Positions 27,280 through 36,607 are shown, numbered from the stretch's first letter. The stretch: 43,590 nucleotides of DNA from Stenotrophomonas panacihumi (GCF_001431645.1 NZ_LLXU01000100.1:1-43590); one strand, 5' to 3'. Notes: a model not told the origin generated them from the letters alone. Translations and numbers: made by a program.

Positions 27280-28698
27280 TTACTCGCTCGGCGGCACCGT
27301 CGCCTTCGCCTCGCTGCCGAAGCCGCCATCGGCCTCCGCGGCGAGATAGGCGAACACCGCGTAGGCGGCCACGTTCTGCGCCAGCGCCTTCGGGTCGATC
27401 TTGTCGAGCGTGTCGTCGGCGGTGTGGTGCAGGTCGAAGTAGTCGGTGCCGTCCTGGGCCAGCCAGCCCCACGCGCCGCCCTTGGCCGCGATCGGGCCGA
27501 TGTCCGGGCCCGGGCCCCCCTTGGCCGGCATGTATTCGATGCCCAGCGGCGCGAGCACTTCGGCGATCTGCCGGGTCGCCTCGCGCGAGCCTTCCGCATT
27601 GCCCGAGCCGGTGTTGAAGCCGTAGATGCGGCCGGCGCCGAAGTCGCTCTCCGCGCCGATCTGGTGCACCGGCAGCTCGCCGGCCTTCGCCCGCGCTTCG
27701 GCGTACGCCTTGCCGCCGTACAGGCCCTGCTCCTCGTTGGCGAAGGCCACCACGCGGATGGTGCGCTTGGGCGCCTGCTTGAGCTGGCCGATCAGGTGGC
27801 CGGCCGCCATGGTGATGCCCACGCCCGCGCCATCGTCGATCGCGCCGGTGCCCAGGTCCCACGAATCGAGGTGGCCGCCGATCACCACGACCTCCTTCGG
27901 CTTGCCGCGCCCGGTGATCTCGCCGATCACGTTGTACGAGGTGGCGGTGCCGTCCCAGCCGCAGTCCAGCGCGACGCGCACGCGCACCGGGCCGAGTGCG
28001 GCGAGGCGGGCGAGCTGGTCGGCGTCGGGCGAGGACAGCGCGGCCGACGGCACCGGGGTGAGGCCTTCATCGAAGCGGGTGATGCCGGTGTGCGGCACGC
28101 GATGCGAATCGGTACCGGCCGAGCGCATCAGGAAGCCGACGGCGCCCTTGCGGATCGCCTCGGAGGGCGCGCGCGAACGCACCGCGCCGCCGATGCCGTA
28201 ATCGGCGCCGTCGCGCTTCTTGCCCATCTGGTAGTCGACGAAGGCAATCTTGCCGGCCAGCGAGCCTGCCGGCGCGGCCTTCAGCGCGGCCAGGTCGGGG
28301 AAGCGCACGATCTCGCCCTCGACGGTGCCGGCCGGGCTGCCGCCCAGCGCGGTGACGTGCAGCGGCTGCGCGTTGGCGCCGACCACCTGCGCCTGCTCGC
28401 CGCGACGCTCCCACTTCGGGAAGGTCACCGGCTCGACGTACACCTTGTCGAAGCCCAGCGCCTTGAACTTGGCCTTCGCCCAGGCGACGGCGCGGGCATC
28501 GGCTTCGCTGCCGGCCATGCGCGGGCCGACCTCGGTGGTCAGCGATTCGGTGACCTTCCACGCGGTGTCGTCGGCCAGGGCCTGCTCGCGCAGCTGCGCG
28601 GCGGCGGCCAGGGACTTGGCGGGAATCGAGGTGGGTTCGGCGGCGAGGGCGCCGGAAGTGGCGAGCAGCGCGGCAATGGCGACAGCGAGGCGACGCAT
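27280..28698 (-). CDS. M28-family zinc metallopeptidase, secreted aminopeptidase type
   Basis: Exported zinc peptidase of 472 aa. Signal peptide 1-20 ends GALAA. An inserted PA-type domain (about 105-235) interrupts the peptidase domain. Zinc and catalytic residues appear as His276 and Asp278 in GGHLDSWD, Asp288 or 289 in AIDDGAG, Glu322-Glu323 in FANEEQGLYGG, Asp352 in ESDFGAG and the histidine of DLHHTADDTLDKID. This is the complete co-catalytic set of M28 (aminopeptidase Y/S or glutamate carboxypeptidase-like). Start chosen at 28698 because GGAG lies six bases before it; an ATG at 28710 lacks such a site. It probably feeds amino acids to the cell in a proteolytic lifestyle (inference). Confidence 0.92.
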   Translation of the reverse strand: MRRLAVAIAALLATSGALAAEPTSIPAKSLAAAAQLREQALADDTAWKVTESLTTEVGPRMAGSEADARAVAWAKAKFKALGFDKVYVEPVTFPKWERRGEQAQVVGANAQPLHVTALGGSPAGTVEGEIVRFPDLAALKAAPAGSLAGKIAFVDYQMGKKRDGADYGIGGAVRSRAPSEAIRKGAVGFLMRSAGTDSHRVPHTGITRFDEGLTPVPSAALSSPDADQLARLAALGPVRVRVALDCGWDGTATSYNVIGEITGRGKPKEVVVIGGHLDSWDLGTGAIDDGAGVGITMAAGHLIGQLKQAPKRTIRVVAFANEEQGLYGGKAYAEARAKAGELPVHQIGAESDFGAGRIYGFNTGSGNAEGSREATRQIAEVLAPLGIEYMPAKGGPGPDIGPIAAKGGAWGWLAQDGTDYFDLHHTADDTLDKIDPKALAQNVAAYAVFAYLAAEADGGFGSEAKATVPPSE

Positions 28699-28756
28699 GA
28701 AGGGCTCCATGGCAGGGTAGACCGCGAGCCTAGCAGCGCGCGGCCGGGGAGCCCTG

Positions 28757-28778
28757 TGCGGGAGGTCACCCTCCCGCA
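28757..28778 (-). terminator. Hairpin after mscL, weak terminator candidate
   Basis: TGCGGGAGG (28757-28765) pairs with CCTCCCGCA (28770-28778) around TCAC, eight bases past the mscL stop on the minus strand. No T-run follows. Confidence 0.4.
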
Positions 28779-28785
28779 ACATGGA

Positions 28786-29190
28786 TCACTTCTTCAGCGA
28801 ATCGCGGATCTCGCGCAGCAGCACGACTTCCTCGCTGGGGGCGGCCGGGGCCGCTTCCTTGGGCTTGTGCAGGCGGTTGATCGCCTTGACCACCAGGAAG
28901 ATGGCGAAGGCCACGATGATGAACTGCACCAGGGTGTTGAGGAAATCGCCGTAGCCGATGACCACCGCCGGGATGTCCTTGCCGTCCGCGCCCACGCGCG
29001 CCGGCGCCAGCACCCAGGCCATCTTGGAGAAATCGACCCCGCCGATCAGCAGGCCGATCGGCGGCATGATGATCTTCTCCACCAGCGCGGTGACGATCTT
29101 GCCGAACGCCGCGCCGATCACCACGCCGACGGCGAGGTCGATCACGTTGCCGCGCATGGCGAAATCCTTGAACTCCTTCAACATGCCCAT
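28786..29190 (-). CDS. mscL: Large-conductance mechanosensitive channel
   Basis: Inner-membrane pentameric channel that opens under membrane tension and releases solutes during osmotic downshock. The protein is 134 aa, a normal length. The N-terminal amphipathic helix and first transmembrane segment read [50 protein letters not shown] periplasmic loop ([20 protein letters not shown]) follows, then the second transmembrane helix ([25 protein letters not shown]) and a cytoplasmic helix ending [14 protein letters not shown]. The ATG at 29190 follows GAGGAG. An upstream in-frame ATG at 29214 is rejected. Confidence 0.96.
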   Translation of the reverse strand: MGMLKEFKDFAMRGNVIDLAVGVVIGAAFGKIVTALVEKIIMPPIGLLIGGVDFSKMAWVLAPARVGADGKDIPAVVIGYGDFLNTLVQFIIVAFAIFLVVKAINRLHKPKEAAPAAPSEEVVLLREIRDSLKK

Positions 29191-29254
29191 GGCGTCTCCT
29201 CTTGTTGGGTACACGATGATCCTAGCGGCTGCGACGTAAGCGCGCGATCACGGT

Positions 29255-29968
29255 TCAGCGCGAAATGACGCCATGGCGTTCGGCGACGTTCTCCAGCCGC
29301 GCGCTGAAGCGGTCGCCCGGCTGCAGCGCCGCTACCCCGGCCGGCGTGCCCATGAAGACGAGATCGCCCGCCTTGAGCGCGTAGAGCTTGGAGAGTTCGT
29401 GCAGGATTTCCGGCACGTTCCAGATCATCTGGTCCAGCAGCGATTGCTGGCGCACTTCGCCGTTGACCTCCAGCGACAGGTTGAGCGCTTCCAGCGCGCC
29501 CACTTCACCGGCATGCACCAGCTCGCTCACCGGGGCCGAATGGTCGAAGCCTTTGGCGATGTCCCACGGCAGGCCCTTGGCCTTGGCGTTGGCCTGCAGG
29601 TCGCGACGGGTCAGGTCCAGGCCGACGCCGTAGCCGTATACCAGCGCCTCGGCCTGCTCGACCGGCAGCACGCCGGCCGGCGCGTCTTGCCCCAGCGCGA
29701 CGACCAGCTCGACCTCGTGGTGCAGGTCGTGGGTCGCGGAGGGGTAGGGAATCTCGTCGCCGTGGCCGACGACGATGGCGTCGGCGGGCTTCATGAAGAA
29801 CACCGGCTGGCCGCGCTCGGCCTTCGAGGCCGGGGCCTGGGCGCCCATCTCGCGGGCGTGGTCGGCGAAGTTGCGGCCCACGCAGTAGATGCGGCGCACC
29901 GGGAACGTACCGCCGCCCACGACGGGAATGCGCGGGGTTTCAGCGGCGGGGATTACATCGGAAGTCAT
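29255..29968 (-). CDS. Fumarylacetoacetate hydrolase (FAH) family protein
   Basis: Metal-dependent hydrolase or decarboxylase acting on beta-diketo-type acids. The 237-aa single FAH domain has IYCVGRNFADHAREMG (27-42), FFMKPADAIV, the metal ligands Glu85 and Glu87 in HHEVELVVALG and Asp118 in YGVGLDLTRRD, and GDLVFMGTPAGV near the C-terminus. The length and the GRNFADHAREMG block fit the FAHD1/YcgM/fumarylpyruvate hydrolase group: acylpyruvase or oxaloacetate decarboxylase activity is possible. There are no aromatic-degradation genes beside it, so the substrate is open. Gene order on the minus strand is FAH, mscL, M28, GH97, with 60-90 base gaps. Confidence 0.9.
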   Translation of the reverse strand: MTSDVIPAAETPRIPVVGGGTFPVRRIYCVGRNFADHAREMGAQAPASKAERGQPVFFMKPADAIVVGHGDEIPYPSATHDLHHEVELVVALGQDAPAGVLPVEQAEALVYGYGVGLDLTRRDLQANAKAKGLPWDIAKGFDHSAPVSELVHAGEVGALEALNLSLEVNGEVRQQSLLDQMIWNVPEILHELSKLYALKAGDLVFMGTPAGVAALQPGDRFSARLENVAERHGVISR

Positions 29969-30057
29969 TCGGCACGTCCTTCGTGGGGGAACGTGCGAGT
30001 CTAGCGCGGGGCTGGACGGGTGGCAGCCGCGGCGCGTCCTGCGCCAGCGGTGGGGCC

Positions 30058-30333
30058 TCAGCGCGAGAGCGGCAGGGCAGGCTTGCGGACGACGCGGTAT
30101 TCGGCGTCGACGACATCGGCACGGGCGGCGGCCGGCGCGCGCTTGCGGCTGAGCAGCTTCCAGGTCACGCCGACCAGGATCATCGCCGCGCCGACGAACA
30201 CGCCGAAGAAGATCAGCACGGCCAGGATCGCCAGGCCAGCCAGGCCCGCGGCCAGGCGCACCAGCGGGTGGCGCGGCTTGCGGGGGGCGAACAGCGTGCG
30301 GACGTTGCCGAACTGGAAATAGGAAGTACGCAT
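30058..30333 (-). CDS. Small predicted membrane protein, unknown function
   Basis: A 91-aa protein I do not recognise. A basic N-terminus (RTSYFQFGNVRTLFAPRKPRH) is followed by a long hydrophobic stretch at about 25-60 (LAAGLAGLAILAVLIFFGVF, then VGAAMILVGVTWKLL) able to form one long or two short transmembrane helices. A basic cytoplasmic-looking tail SRKRAPAAARADVVDAEYRVVRKPALPL ends it. Coding is supported by its fit between genes, codon-position GC pattern and clean hydrophobic layout. It lies 89 bases upstream of the FAH gene and divergent from the Rieske gene. Confidence 0.7.
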   Translation of the reverse strand: MRTSYFQFGNVRTLFAPRKPRHPLVRLAAGLAGLAILAVLIFFGVFVGAAMILVGVTWKLLSRKRAPAAARADVVDAEYRVVRKPALPLSR

Positions 30334-30518
30334 GGCGGTGGGTTGCCGTAACGAGCCAGGCGGCAGTATCAGGGGCGTGATGGCGGCGTGAGTGAAAAAT
30401 CCGTTAATGCGCGTTTTAGTGCTTGCATATCAGCGGGTTACGAGCGCCGAAAATTTGTCGCAGGGGCCGCTGGAGGGCGCATGCCACAATGTCGACCTGT
30501 CCGCGCAAAACGCTTGTC

Positions 30519-30866
30519 ATGTCCGCCGCCGAAGCTGATCCGTCCTTCCTCGCCCGTCTCGACCAACTGCCCGACGGCGGTTTCCTGGAAGTGGAGGCGC
30601 GCGTGGATGGCGACGCCGAATCGCTGGTGCTGTACCGCGAGGGCGCGCAGGTGCGGGCGTGGTTGAACGTCTGCCCGCATGCCGGGCGTCGCCTGGACTG
30701 GGCGCCGGGGCAGTTCCTCAAGAGCGCGCAGGGCCATCTGGTCTGCGCCGCGCACGGGGCATCCTTCGAGCTGGTGCAGGGCGATTGCGTGTCCGGCCCG
30801 TGCCGGGGCGACCGCCTGCGCGCGGTCGGCGTCAACGTGGCCGAAGGCGAAATCCGCCTGGCCTGA
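30519..30866 (+). CDS. Rieske [2Fe-2S] ferredoxin-like protein
   Basis: Small soluble electron carrier of 115 aa from this start. The Rieske cluster motif is complete: Cys52 and His54 in NVCPHAGRRLDW, Cys76 and His79 in VCAAHGASFEL, giving CxH and CxxH. A following LVQGDCVSGPCRGDRL loop adds a pair of cysteines, the pattern of a disulfide in high-potential Rieske proteins. No oxygenase subunit is adjacent, so the electron partner is unknown. Start is uncertain: ATG at 30489 has GGAGG about 12 bases upstream, while ATG at 30519 gives the more usual N-terminus. It ends three bases before the stop of the convergent permease gene. Confidence 0.85.
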   Translation: MSAAEADPSFLARLDQLPDGGFLEVEARVDGDAESLVLYREGAQVRAWLNVCPHAGRRLDWAPGQFLKSAQGHLVCAAHGASFELVQGDCVSGPCRGDRLRAVGVNVAEGEIRLA

Positions 30867-30869
30867 GCC

Positions 30870-32732
30870 TTACAGGCCGCCCCACCAGGTCATCAGGTGG
30901 ATGACCCCGACCATCACCGCCACGTAGATCAGCGAGAGCGGCGCGCCCACCCGCCACAGCTCGCGCGGGGTGTAGTTGGCCGGGCCGGTGACCATGGAGA
31001 TCACCGGGTTGGAAGCGGTCATCAGGTTGTTGGAGGCCGACAGCGCCACGATCAACGCGAACGCGGTCGGGTTGCCGCCCGCCGCCAGCGCCAGGTTCAC
31101 CGCGATGGGCACCATCACGATGGTCGCCCCGACGTGGCTGATCACCAGCGAGAACGCGGTGGTCAGCAGGGCCAGCGCGATCTCCAGCACCCACACCGGG
31201 ATGCCCTCGGGCAGGCGCTCGATGGTATGGCCCGCCACCCACGCCGCGGTGCCGCTGCTGTCCATCGCCCAGCCGAGCGGGATCAGCCCGGCCATCAGGA
31301 ACACCGTCTTCCAGTTGATCGAGGCATAGGCCTCGTCCATGCGCAGCACGCCGGTGACCAGCATGCCGGCCACGCCGGTCATCAGGGTGAGCGAGACCGG
31401 CAGCTTGGAGGTCAGCGCGATCAGGATCGTCACCGCGAAGATCGCCATGGCGATCTTGAACTTGTGCGGCCGCTGCTCGCCCTTGGGGTAGTCGGTGACG
31501 ACGACGAAATCGCGCGTTTCCGCCGCCTGGCCCAGGTCCTGCCAGATGCTGTGGAACACCAGCATGTCGCCGGCGCGCAGCTTTTCCTGGCGCACGTCGT
31601 CGCGGATGACCTGCTTGTCGCGGTTGATCGCCAGCAGGCTGATGCCGCTCTGCTTGCGCAGGCGCAGTTCGCCGGCGCTCTTGCCGATGAAGCGCGAGTT
31701 CGGCGGGATCAGCGCCTCGGAGATGCCCGCGCGGCTGGGGTTGAACAGGTCGCCCAGGTGGCGCAGCCGCGAGGACATGCGCAGGAACTGGTTCTGCGCG
31801 AAATCGGCCACGTGCTGGCGCGCGCCCATCACGCCGAGCACGCTGCCCACCCAGATGCGCATGTCCGCCGGCGGCGCCAGGCGGGTGTCGTTGCCGGTCT
31901 TCAGCGCGAGCATCAGCGGCGCGTCGTGCAGGCCCTCGGCCTCGCCCAGCGTCATGCCGACCAGCGGGCTCTCGGCGCTGACCACCAGCTCGAACACGTC
32001 GCCCTCGATGCCGTAGGTCTTGGCGAAATAGCTTTCGGTGCGGGCCGGGGTGACGCCGTCGTTGGCCAGCGATTCCTCTTCCACCAGCTTGCGGTCGCCG
32101 TAGTAGCGGAAGTACAGCAGCGCGGCGACCAGCAGGCCCACGCCGATCGGTAGCGGCGCGAACATGCGCAGCGGCTCGATGGTGGCCATGCCGGAGGGCA
32201 GGTTGTTGTTGGCGGAGATCAGCAGGTCGTTGAGCAGGATCAGCGGCGAGTTGCCGACCATGGTCAGCGCGCCGCCCATCACGATGGCCGCGGCGATCGG
32301 CAGCAGCAGGCGCTGCAGGGTCAGGCCGGTGCGCGCGGCCAGCCGCGAGGCGACCGGCAGGTACAGCGCCATCACCGAGGGGTTCTGCATGAAGGAGGAG
32401 TTGAGCCCGGAGATGGCCAGGGTCATGGTCATCAGCCGCTTCTCGTTGCCGTGCGAGCGGCGCAGCAGCCAGGAGGCGAGGCGGTTCAGCGCGCCGGTGC
32501 GTTCGAGCCCGGCGCCGAGGATGGTGGTGGCGATGATGCTGATCACCGCGTTACCGGAGAAGCCGCCGAAGATCTCCTCCGGGGCGATCAGGCCGGTGAC
32601 GCCGAGCACCACCAGCACGATCAGCGCCACTACATCGGCGCGGATGCGCTCGAACAGGAACATCGCCATCGTGAAGCCGACCAACGCCAGCACCAGCTTC
32701 ATGTCGTTGGTCAGCGTCAGCGCGGTTTCCAT
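30870..32732 (-). CDS. SLC13-family permease with two RCK/TrkA-C domains
   Basis: Inner-membrane transporter of 620 aa. The N-terminal transmembrane half (about 10-205) and C-terminal half (about 415-620) belong to the SLC13/DASS (CitT/ArsB) superfamily: NPSVMALYLPVASRLA and SASNNLMTASNPVISMVTGPANY are the paired motifs. Between them two TrkA-C (RCK_C) domains (about 235-400) contain FELVVSAESPLVGMTLGEAEG and EALIPPNSRFIGKSAGELRLRKQSGISLLAINRDKQVIRDDVRQEKLRAGDMLVFHS, and probably sense a ligand. Such proteins carry sulfate, dicarboxylates or other anions; the substrate here is unknown. It lies 36 bases after trmB on the same strand. Confidence 0.88.
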   Translation of the reverse strand: METALTLTNDMKLVLALVGFTMAMFLFERIRADVVALIVLVVLGVTGLIAPEEIFGGFSGNAVISIIATTILGAGLERTGALNRLASWLLRRSHGNEKRLMTMTLAISGLNSSFMQNPSVMALYLPVASRLAARTGLTLQRLLLPIAAAIVMGGALTMVGNSPLILLNDLLISANNNLPSGMATIEPLRMFAPLPIGVGLLVAALLYFRYYGDRKLVEEESLANDGVTPARTESYFAKTYGIEGDVFELVVSAESPLVGMTLGEAEGLHDAPLMLALKTGNDTRLAPPADMRIWVGSVLGVMGARQHVADFAQNQFLRMSSRLRHLGDLFNPSRAGISEALIPPNSRFIGKSAGELRLRKQSGISLLAINRDKQVIRDDVRQEKLRAGDMLVFHSIWQDLGQAAETRDFVVVTDYPKGEQRPHKFKIAMAIFAVTILIALTSKLPVSLTLMTGVAGMLVTGVLRMDEAYASINWKTVFLMAGLIPLGWAMDSSGTAAWVAGHTIERLPEGIPVWVLEIALALLTTAFSLVISHVGATIVMVPIAVNLALAAGGNPTAFALIVALSASNNLMTASNPVISMVTGPANYTPRELWRVGAPLSLIYVAVMVGVIHLMTWWGGL

Positions 32733-32768
32733 GTCGCGGCGGGTTTCCTTGGGTGAGCGGGCCGGGGC

Positions 32769-33503
32769 TCAGGCTCGATCGTAGAGCAGATCCCAGACGC
32801 CATGGCCCAGTTTCTGGCCACGCGTCTCGAAGTGGGTTTGCGGACGCCATTCCGGGCGCGGCACGTGGCCACGCGGGCCGGCGCGGTTGGCGAGGCCTTC
32901 GGTGGCGTCGAGCACGTCCCACATTTGCTCGGCGTAGTTTTCCCAATCCGTGGCGCAATGCAGGCGGCCGCCCGGGCGCAGCTTGCGCACCAGCAGCGCG
33001 GCGAAGGCCGGCTGCACCAGGCGGCGCTTGTTGTGGCGCTTCTTGTGCCACGGGTCGGGGAAGTAGATGCGCACCTCGTCCAGCGTGCCGTCGGCGATTT
33101 CCTTCTCCAGCACCTCGACCGCGTCGTGGTGGTAGAGGCGCACGTTGTCGCTGCCGTCCTCGGCCAGCGCGTTGAGCAGGCGGCCCACGCCGGGGGCATG
33201 GACCTCGATGCCGATGTAGTCGCGGCTCGGGTCCTGCCGGGCGGCGAAGCGCAGCGCGGCGCCATTGCCGAAGCCGATCTCCAGCACCTTGGGTGCGGGG
33301 CGGCCGAACACGGCGTCGTAGTCGCGCGGGGCGCCGGTGAAGTCCAGGCCGAAGCGCGGCCAGGCCTCGTCGAACGCGCGCTGCTGGGCCGGCGTGAAGC
33401 GGCCCTGGCGCAGCACGAAGCTGCGGACCTCGCGGCGGCCTTCGGTAACCGTGAACGGCTTGGGCGGCGCCTTGGAGCCGCTGCTGGAGAACGGATCGGT
33501 CAT
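32769..33503 (-). CDS. trmB: tRNA (guanine-N7-)-methyltransferase
   Basis: Makes m7G46 in the variable loop of many tRNAs using SAM. The protein is 244 aa. The SAM motif [15 protein letters not shown] (74-88) and acidic [13 protein letters not shown] (98-110) are followed by the family signature [20 protein letters not shown] (147-166), with the conserved Asp, basic KKxHNKRR patch and Gln. An N-terminal tail of about 20 residues ([15 protein letters not shown]) precedes the KSFVxRxGR-like segment [12 protein letters not shown]. Its ATG overlaps the thiG stop by one base (TGATG), so it is translated together with thiG. Confidence 0.95.
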   Translation of the reverse strand: MTDPFSSSGSKAPPKPFTVTEGRREVRSFVLRQGRFTPAQQRAFDEAWPRFGLDFTGAPRDYDAVFGRPAPKVLEIGFGNGAALRFAARQDPSRDYIGIEVHAPGVGRLLNALAEDGSDNVRLYHHDAVEVLEKEIADGTLDEVRIYFPDPWHKKRHNKRRLVQPAFAALLVRKLRPGGRLHCATDWENYAEQMWDVLDATEGLANRAGPRGHVPRPEWRPQTHFETRGQKLGHGVWDLLYDRA

Positions 33504-34297
33504 CAGCCGACCAGTCCGTCCACCGGCGAGGATGCGCTGGCGTAGCGCTTGCGCGGGATGCGCCCGGCCAGGAACGCCTCGCGGCCGGCTTCCACGGCCT
33601 TGCGCATCGCGCTGGCCATCAGCACCGGCTGGCGCGCGCCGGCGATGGCGGTGTTCATCAGCACGCCGTCGCAGCCCAGCTCCATCGCGATGGCCGCGTC
33701 CGAGGCGGTGCCGACGCCGGCGTCGACGATGATCGGCACCTTGGCGTCTTCGATGATCTGCAGCAGGTTGTACTTGTTCTGGATGCCCAGGCCCGAGCCG
33801 ATCGGCGCGGCCAGCGGCATCACCGCCGCGCAGCCGATCTCCTCCAGGCGCTTGGCCAGGATCGGGTCGTCGCTGGTGTAGACCATCACGTCGAAGCCGT
33901 CGGCCACGAGCAGTTCGGCGGCCTTGAGCGTCTGCACCACGTCCGGGTACAGGGTCTTCTGGTCGCCCAGCACTTCCAGCTTGGTGAGGTTGTGGCCGTC
34001 GAGCAGCTCGCGCGCCAGCCGGCAGGTGCGCACCGCGTCCTCGGCGGTGTAGCAGCCGGCGGTGTTGGGCAGGATCGTGTAGCGGTCCGGCGGCAGGGCG
34101 TCGAGCAGGTTCGGCTCGTTGGCGTTCTGGCCGATATTCACGCGGCGGATCGCCACGGTGACGATCTCGGCGCCGGCGGCCTCGGTGGCCACGCGGGTTT
34201 CTTCGAGATCCTTGAACTTGCCCGTGCCGGTCAGCAGTCGGGAACGGTAGGTCTTGCCGGCGATGACCAGCGAATCGGGGGAGGTCGGGTTGCTCAT
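33503..34297 (-). CDS. thiG: Thiazole synthase
   Basis: Forms the thiazole phosphate ring of thiamine from deoxyxylulose phosphate, dehydroglycine and the ThiS thiocarboxylate. The protein is 264 aa. Lys106 in LTKLEVLGD is the Schiff-base lysine. Other family segments are RLLTGTGKF (20-28), [36 protein letters not shown] and [33 protein letters not shown]. Start at 34297 ([14 protein letters not shown]); the in-frame ATG at 34336 runs into the intergenic gap. thiS lies 59 bases upstream. Other thiamine genes (thiC, thiE, thiO/H) are not in this window. Confidence 0.96.
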   Translation of the reverse strand: MSNPTSPDSLVIAGKTYRSRLLTGTGKFKDLEETRVATEAAGAEIVTVAIRRVNIGQNANEPNLLDALPPDRYTILPNTAGCYTAEDAVRTCRLARELLDGHNLTKLEVLGDQKTLYPDVVQTLKAAELLVADGFDVMVYTSDDPILAKRLEEIGCAAVMPLAAPIGSGLGIQNKYNLLQIIEDAKVPIIVDAGVGTASDAAIAMELGCDGVLMNTAIAGARQPVLMASAMRKAVEAGREAFLAGRIPRKRYASASSPVDGLVG

Positions 34298-34356
34298 CGC
34301 GCAATTATCACCCATCCCACCCCCGGCCCGCTGCATGCGCGCCCGGTGCGCGGGCG

Positions 34357-34557
34357 TCAGCCGCCGCCGAGCGCGTGCACGATCTCGATGCGGTCGCCCT
34401 CGGCCAGGCGGTGTTCGGCGTGGCGGCCGCGCGGCACGATCTCGCCGTTGATCTCAACCGCGACCCGGCGCTCGGCCAGGCCTTCGCTGCCGAGCAGCGC
34501 GGCCAGGGTGGTATCGGGGGCGATGTGGCGGGGTTCGCCATTGAGCTGGATGTCCAT
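34357..34557 (-). CDS. thiS: Sulfur carrier protein
   Basis: Ubiquitin-fold sulfur carrier whose C-terminal Gly-Gly is adenylated and thiocarboxylated to deliver sulfur to ThiG. It is 66 aa, a typical length. It begins [19 protein letters not shown], has [35 protein letters not shown], and so ends in GG as required. First gene of a thiS-thiG-trmB-permease string on the minus strand, divergent from the esterase gene. I looked for a TPP riboswitch upstream and saw no CTGAGA element. Confidence 0.94.
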   Translation of the reverse strand: MDIQLNGEPRHIAPDTTLAALLGSEGLAERRVAVEINGEIVPRGRHAEHRLAEGDRIEIVHALGGG

Positions 34558-34728
34558 GTCATCATTGTCGCATCGCGCGCCAAACCGGCGCGCGCTTTCG
34601 TTTCATGCCGCAGTGCAGCGTGAGCGGTCGCCGGTGCGGTGGAAAGATGCACCATGCGCCTGCGTACGCTTGCAGGCAGGCGGTACCCACGATCCCCCAG
34701 GGTCAACAAAAAAACAGGGAGTTCCCCG

Positions 34729-36537
34729 ATGTCTTCGTCGTTCCGTCCGATCCGTTCCCTGATGGCAGTCGCCATCGCGCTGGCCTCCGCGCCGGCGTTC
34801 GCCGATTCGGCCTACAACCAGACCGTCTTCTTCGGCGACAGCCTTACCGACAGCGGCTACTACCGTCCGCTGCTGCCGGCGAGCGTGCAGCCGGTGACCG
34901 GCAAGTTCACCACCAACCCGGGCTGGGTGTGGGCCGAATACGTGGCCGACTACTACGGCACCAACGCCGCGGCGAACGGCAACGGCCAGACCGGCGACAA
35001 CTACGCCGCCGGCGGCGCGCGCGTGAATGCCACCTCGGTGAGCGCGCTGGGCTCGGCGCCCTCGCTGGTCACCCAGGTCAACAACTACCTGACCGCCAAC
35101 GGCGGCAAGGCCAACCCGAACGCGCTGTACACCGTGTGGGGCGGCGCCAACGACCTGTTCGCCGTGGCCGCCGGCGCCCCGGCGCAGGCCACCATCGGCG
35201 CGGCCGTCACCGCGCAGGTCGGCATCGTCGGCCAGCTCGAGGCGGCCGGCGCCAAGTACGTGATGGTCCCGACCATCCCGGACATCGGCCTGACCCCGTC
35301 CTCGCGCGCGCTGGGCGCGGCCGGCATGGCGCAGGGCACCGCGCTGGCCACCGCCTACAACAACGCGCTGTTCTCCGGCCTGCAGACCGCCGGCCTGCGC
35401 GTGATCCCGGTCGACACCTTCCACATCCTGCAGGAAATCGTCGCCGACCCGGGCACCTACGGCTTCACCAACGTCACCGGCCAGGCCTGCACCGCGGTGC
35501 TGCCGACCTGCAACCCGACCAGCCTGGCCGCGCCGAACGCGCAGAACACCTGGCTGTTCGCCGACGGCGTGCACCCGACCACCGCCACCCACCAGATCCT
35601 CGGCCAGTACGCGCTGTCGATCCTGGAGGCGCCGCGCCTGCAGCAGGTGCTGATGCACTCGGCCGCGGTCACCGGCCGCGCGCGCGCCGACCAGGTCGCC
35701 TGGCACCTGGACGGCAAGCCGGAATCGGACGGCACCCGCTGGTGGGGCAGCGTGCGCGGTGACTACCAGCGCTACGACCATGCCGACCTGTATGACGGCC
35801 TGGCCCCGGCCGGCCTGTTCGGCGTGGACTGGAACCGCGGCGACCTGGTGTTCGGCGGCTTCGCCGGCTACGGCCGCATGGACGCCGACTTCGGCCAGAG
35901 CCGTGGCGACTTCACCCAGGACGACACCACCCTCGGCGGCTTCTTCGGCTGGTACACCGGCCCGGTATGGGTCAACGCGCAGGTGAGCTACAGCTGGCTG
36001 AGCTATGACGTGAACCGCAAGGTCCAGCTCGGCCCGGCCACCCGCGAGCACAAGGGCTCGGCCGACGGCAGCAACCTGACCGCCGCCGTCAACGCCGGCT
36101 ACGAGCTGGGCGAGGGCAGCTTCAAGCACGGCCCGGTGGTCGGCCTGACCTGGCAGAAGGTGAAGATGGACGGCTACGTCGAAGGCAACGAGAGCGCCAC
36201 CGCGCTCGGCTACGACGACCAGGACGTCGAGTCGCTGGTCGGCCGCGTGGGCTGGCAGTTCCGCCTGGACGGCGGTTCGATCAAGCCGTACCTGCAGCTG
36301 ACCTACGACCACGATTTCAAGGACAACACCGAAGCCAGCGCGTGGCTGCAGTCGATGCCGGACGTGGGCACGTACTACGTGCCGGGCATCGACTTCGACC
36401 GCAACTACGCCACCGTCGTGCTCGGCGCGCGGACCGGCGTGTGGGGCCTGCAGAGCAACTTCGGCGTGACCTCGACCACCGCGCAGAAGAGCGCGCGCGA
36501 CATGACGGTGTTCGTCAACTTCAGCGGCGCGTTCTGA
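34729..36537 (+). CDS. Autotransporter GDSL lipase/esterase (EstA-like)
   Basis: Outer-membrane-anchored esterase of 602 aa (type Va secretion). Signal peptide 1-25 ends AFA. The SGNH/GDSL domain has FFGDSLTDSG with nucleophile Ser38, the block II glycine in NYAAGGARV, Asn141 in VWGGANDLF, and Asp279 with His282 in FADGVHPT. Two cysteines in QACTAVLPTC may form a disulfide. From about 335 on, alternating aromatic strands build the C-terminal 12-strand autotransporter barrel, ending in the expected Phe (VNFSGAF). The ATG at 34729 follows GGGAG. A rho-independent terminator follows the stop. Likely acts on short-chain or lipid esters at the cell surface. Confidence 0.93.
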   Translation: MSSSFRPIRSLMAVAIALASAPAFADSAYNQTVFFGDSLTDSGYYRPLLPASVQPVTGKFTTNPGWVWAEYVADYYGTNAAANGNGQTGDNYAAGGARVNATSVSALGSAPSLVTQVNNYLTANGGKANPNALYTVWGGANDLFAVAAGAPAQATIGAAVTAQVGIVGQLEAAGAKYVMVPTIPDIGLTPSSRALGAAGMAQGTALATAYNNALFSGLQTAGLRVIPVDTFHILQEIVADPGTYGFTNVTGQACTAVLPTCNPTSLAAPNAQNTWLFADGVHPTTATHQILGQYALSILEAPRLQQVLMHSAAVTGRARADQVAWHLDGKPESDGTRWWGSVRGDYQRYDHADLYDGLAPAGLFGVDWNRGDLVFGGFAGYGRMDADFGQSRGDFTQDDTTLGGFFGWYTGPVWVNAQVSYSWLSYDVNRKVQLGPATREHKGSADGSNLTAAVNAGYELGEGSFKHGPVVGLTWQKVKMDGYVEGNESATALGYDDQDVESLVGRVGWQFRLDGGSIKPYLQLTYDHDFKDNTEASAWLQSMPDVGTYYVPGIDFDRNYATVVLGARTGVWGLQSNFGVTSTTAQKSARDMTVFVNFSGAF

Positions 36538-36564
36538 TCCATCGAACCACCGTGCGACACACGC

Positions 36565-36594
36565 GAGGGGCCGGCATTGCCGGCCCCTTTCGTT
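36565..36594 (+). terminator. Rho-independent terminator of the esterase gene
   Basis: GGGGCCGGC (36567-36575) pairs with GCCGGCCCC (36579-36587) around ATT, followed by TTTCGTTT. It begins 28 bases after the stop. Confidence 0.85.
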
Positions 36595-36607
36595 TGCCCG
36601 CCGCGCA

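Noticed and set aside
34558..34728. TPP riboswitch before thiS
   Set aside because: Thiamine genes often have one, but the short gap lacks the CTGAGA and ACCTGAT-type elements and is shared with the esterase promoter.
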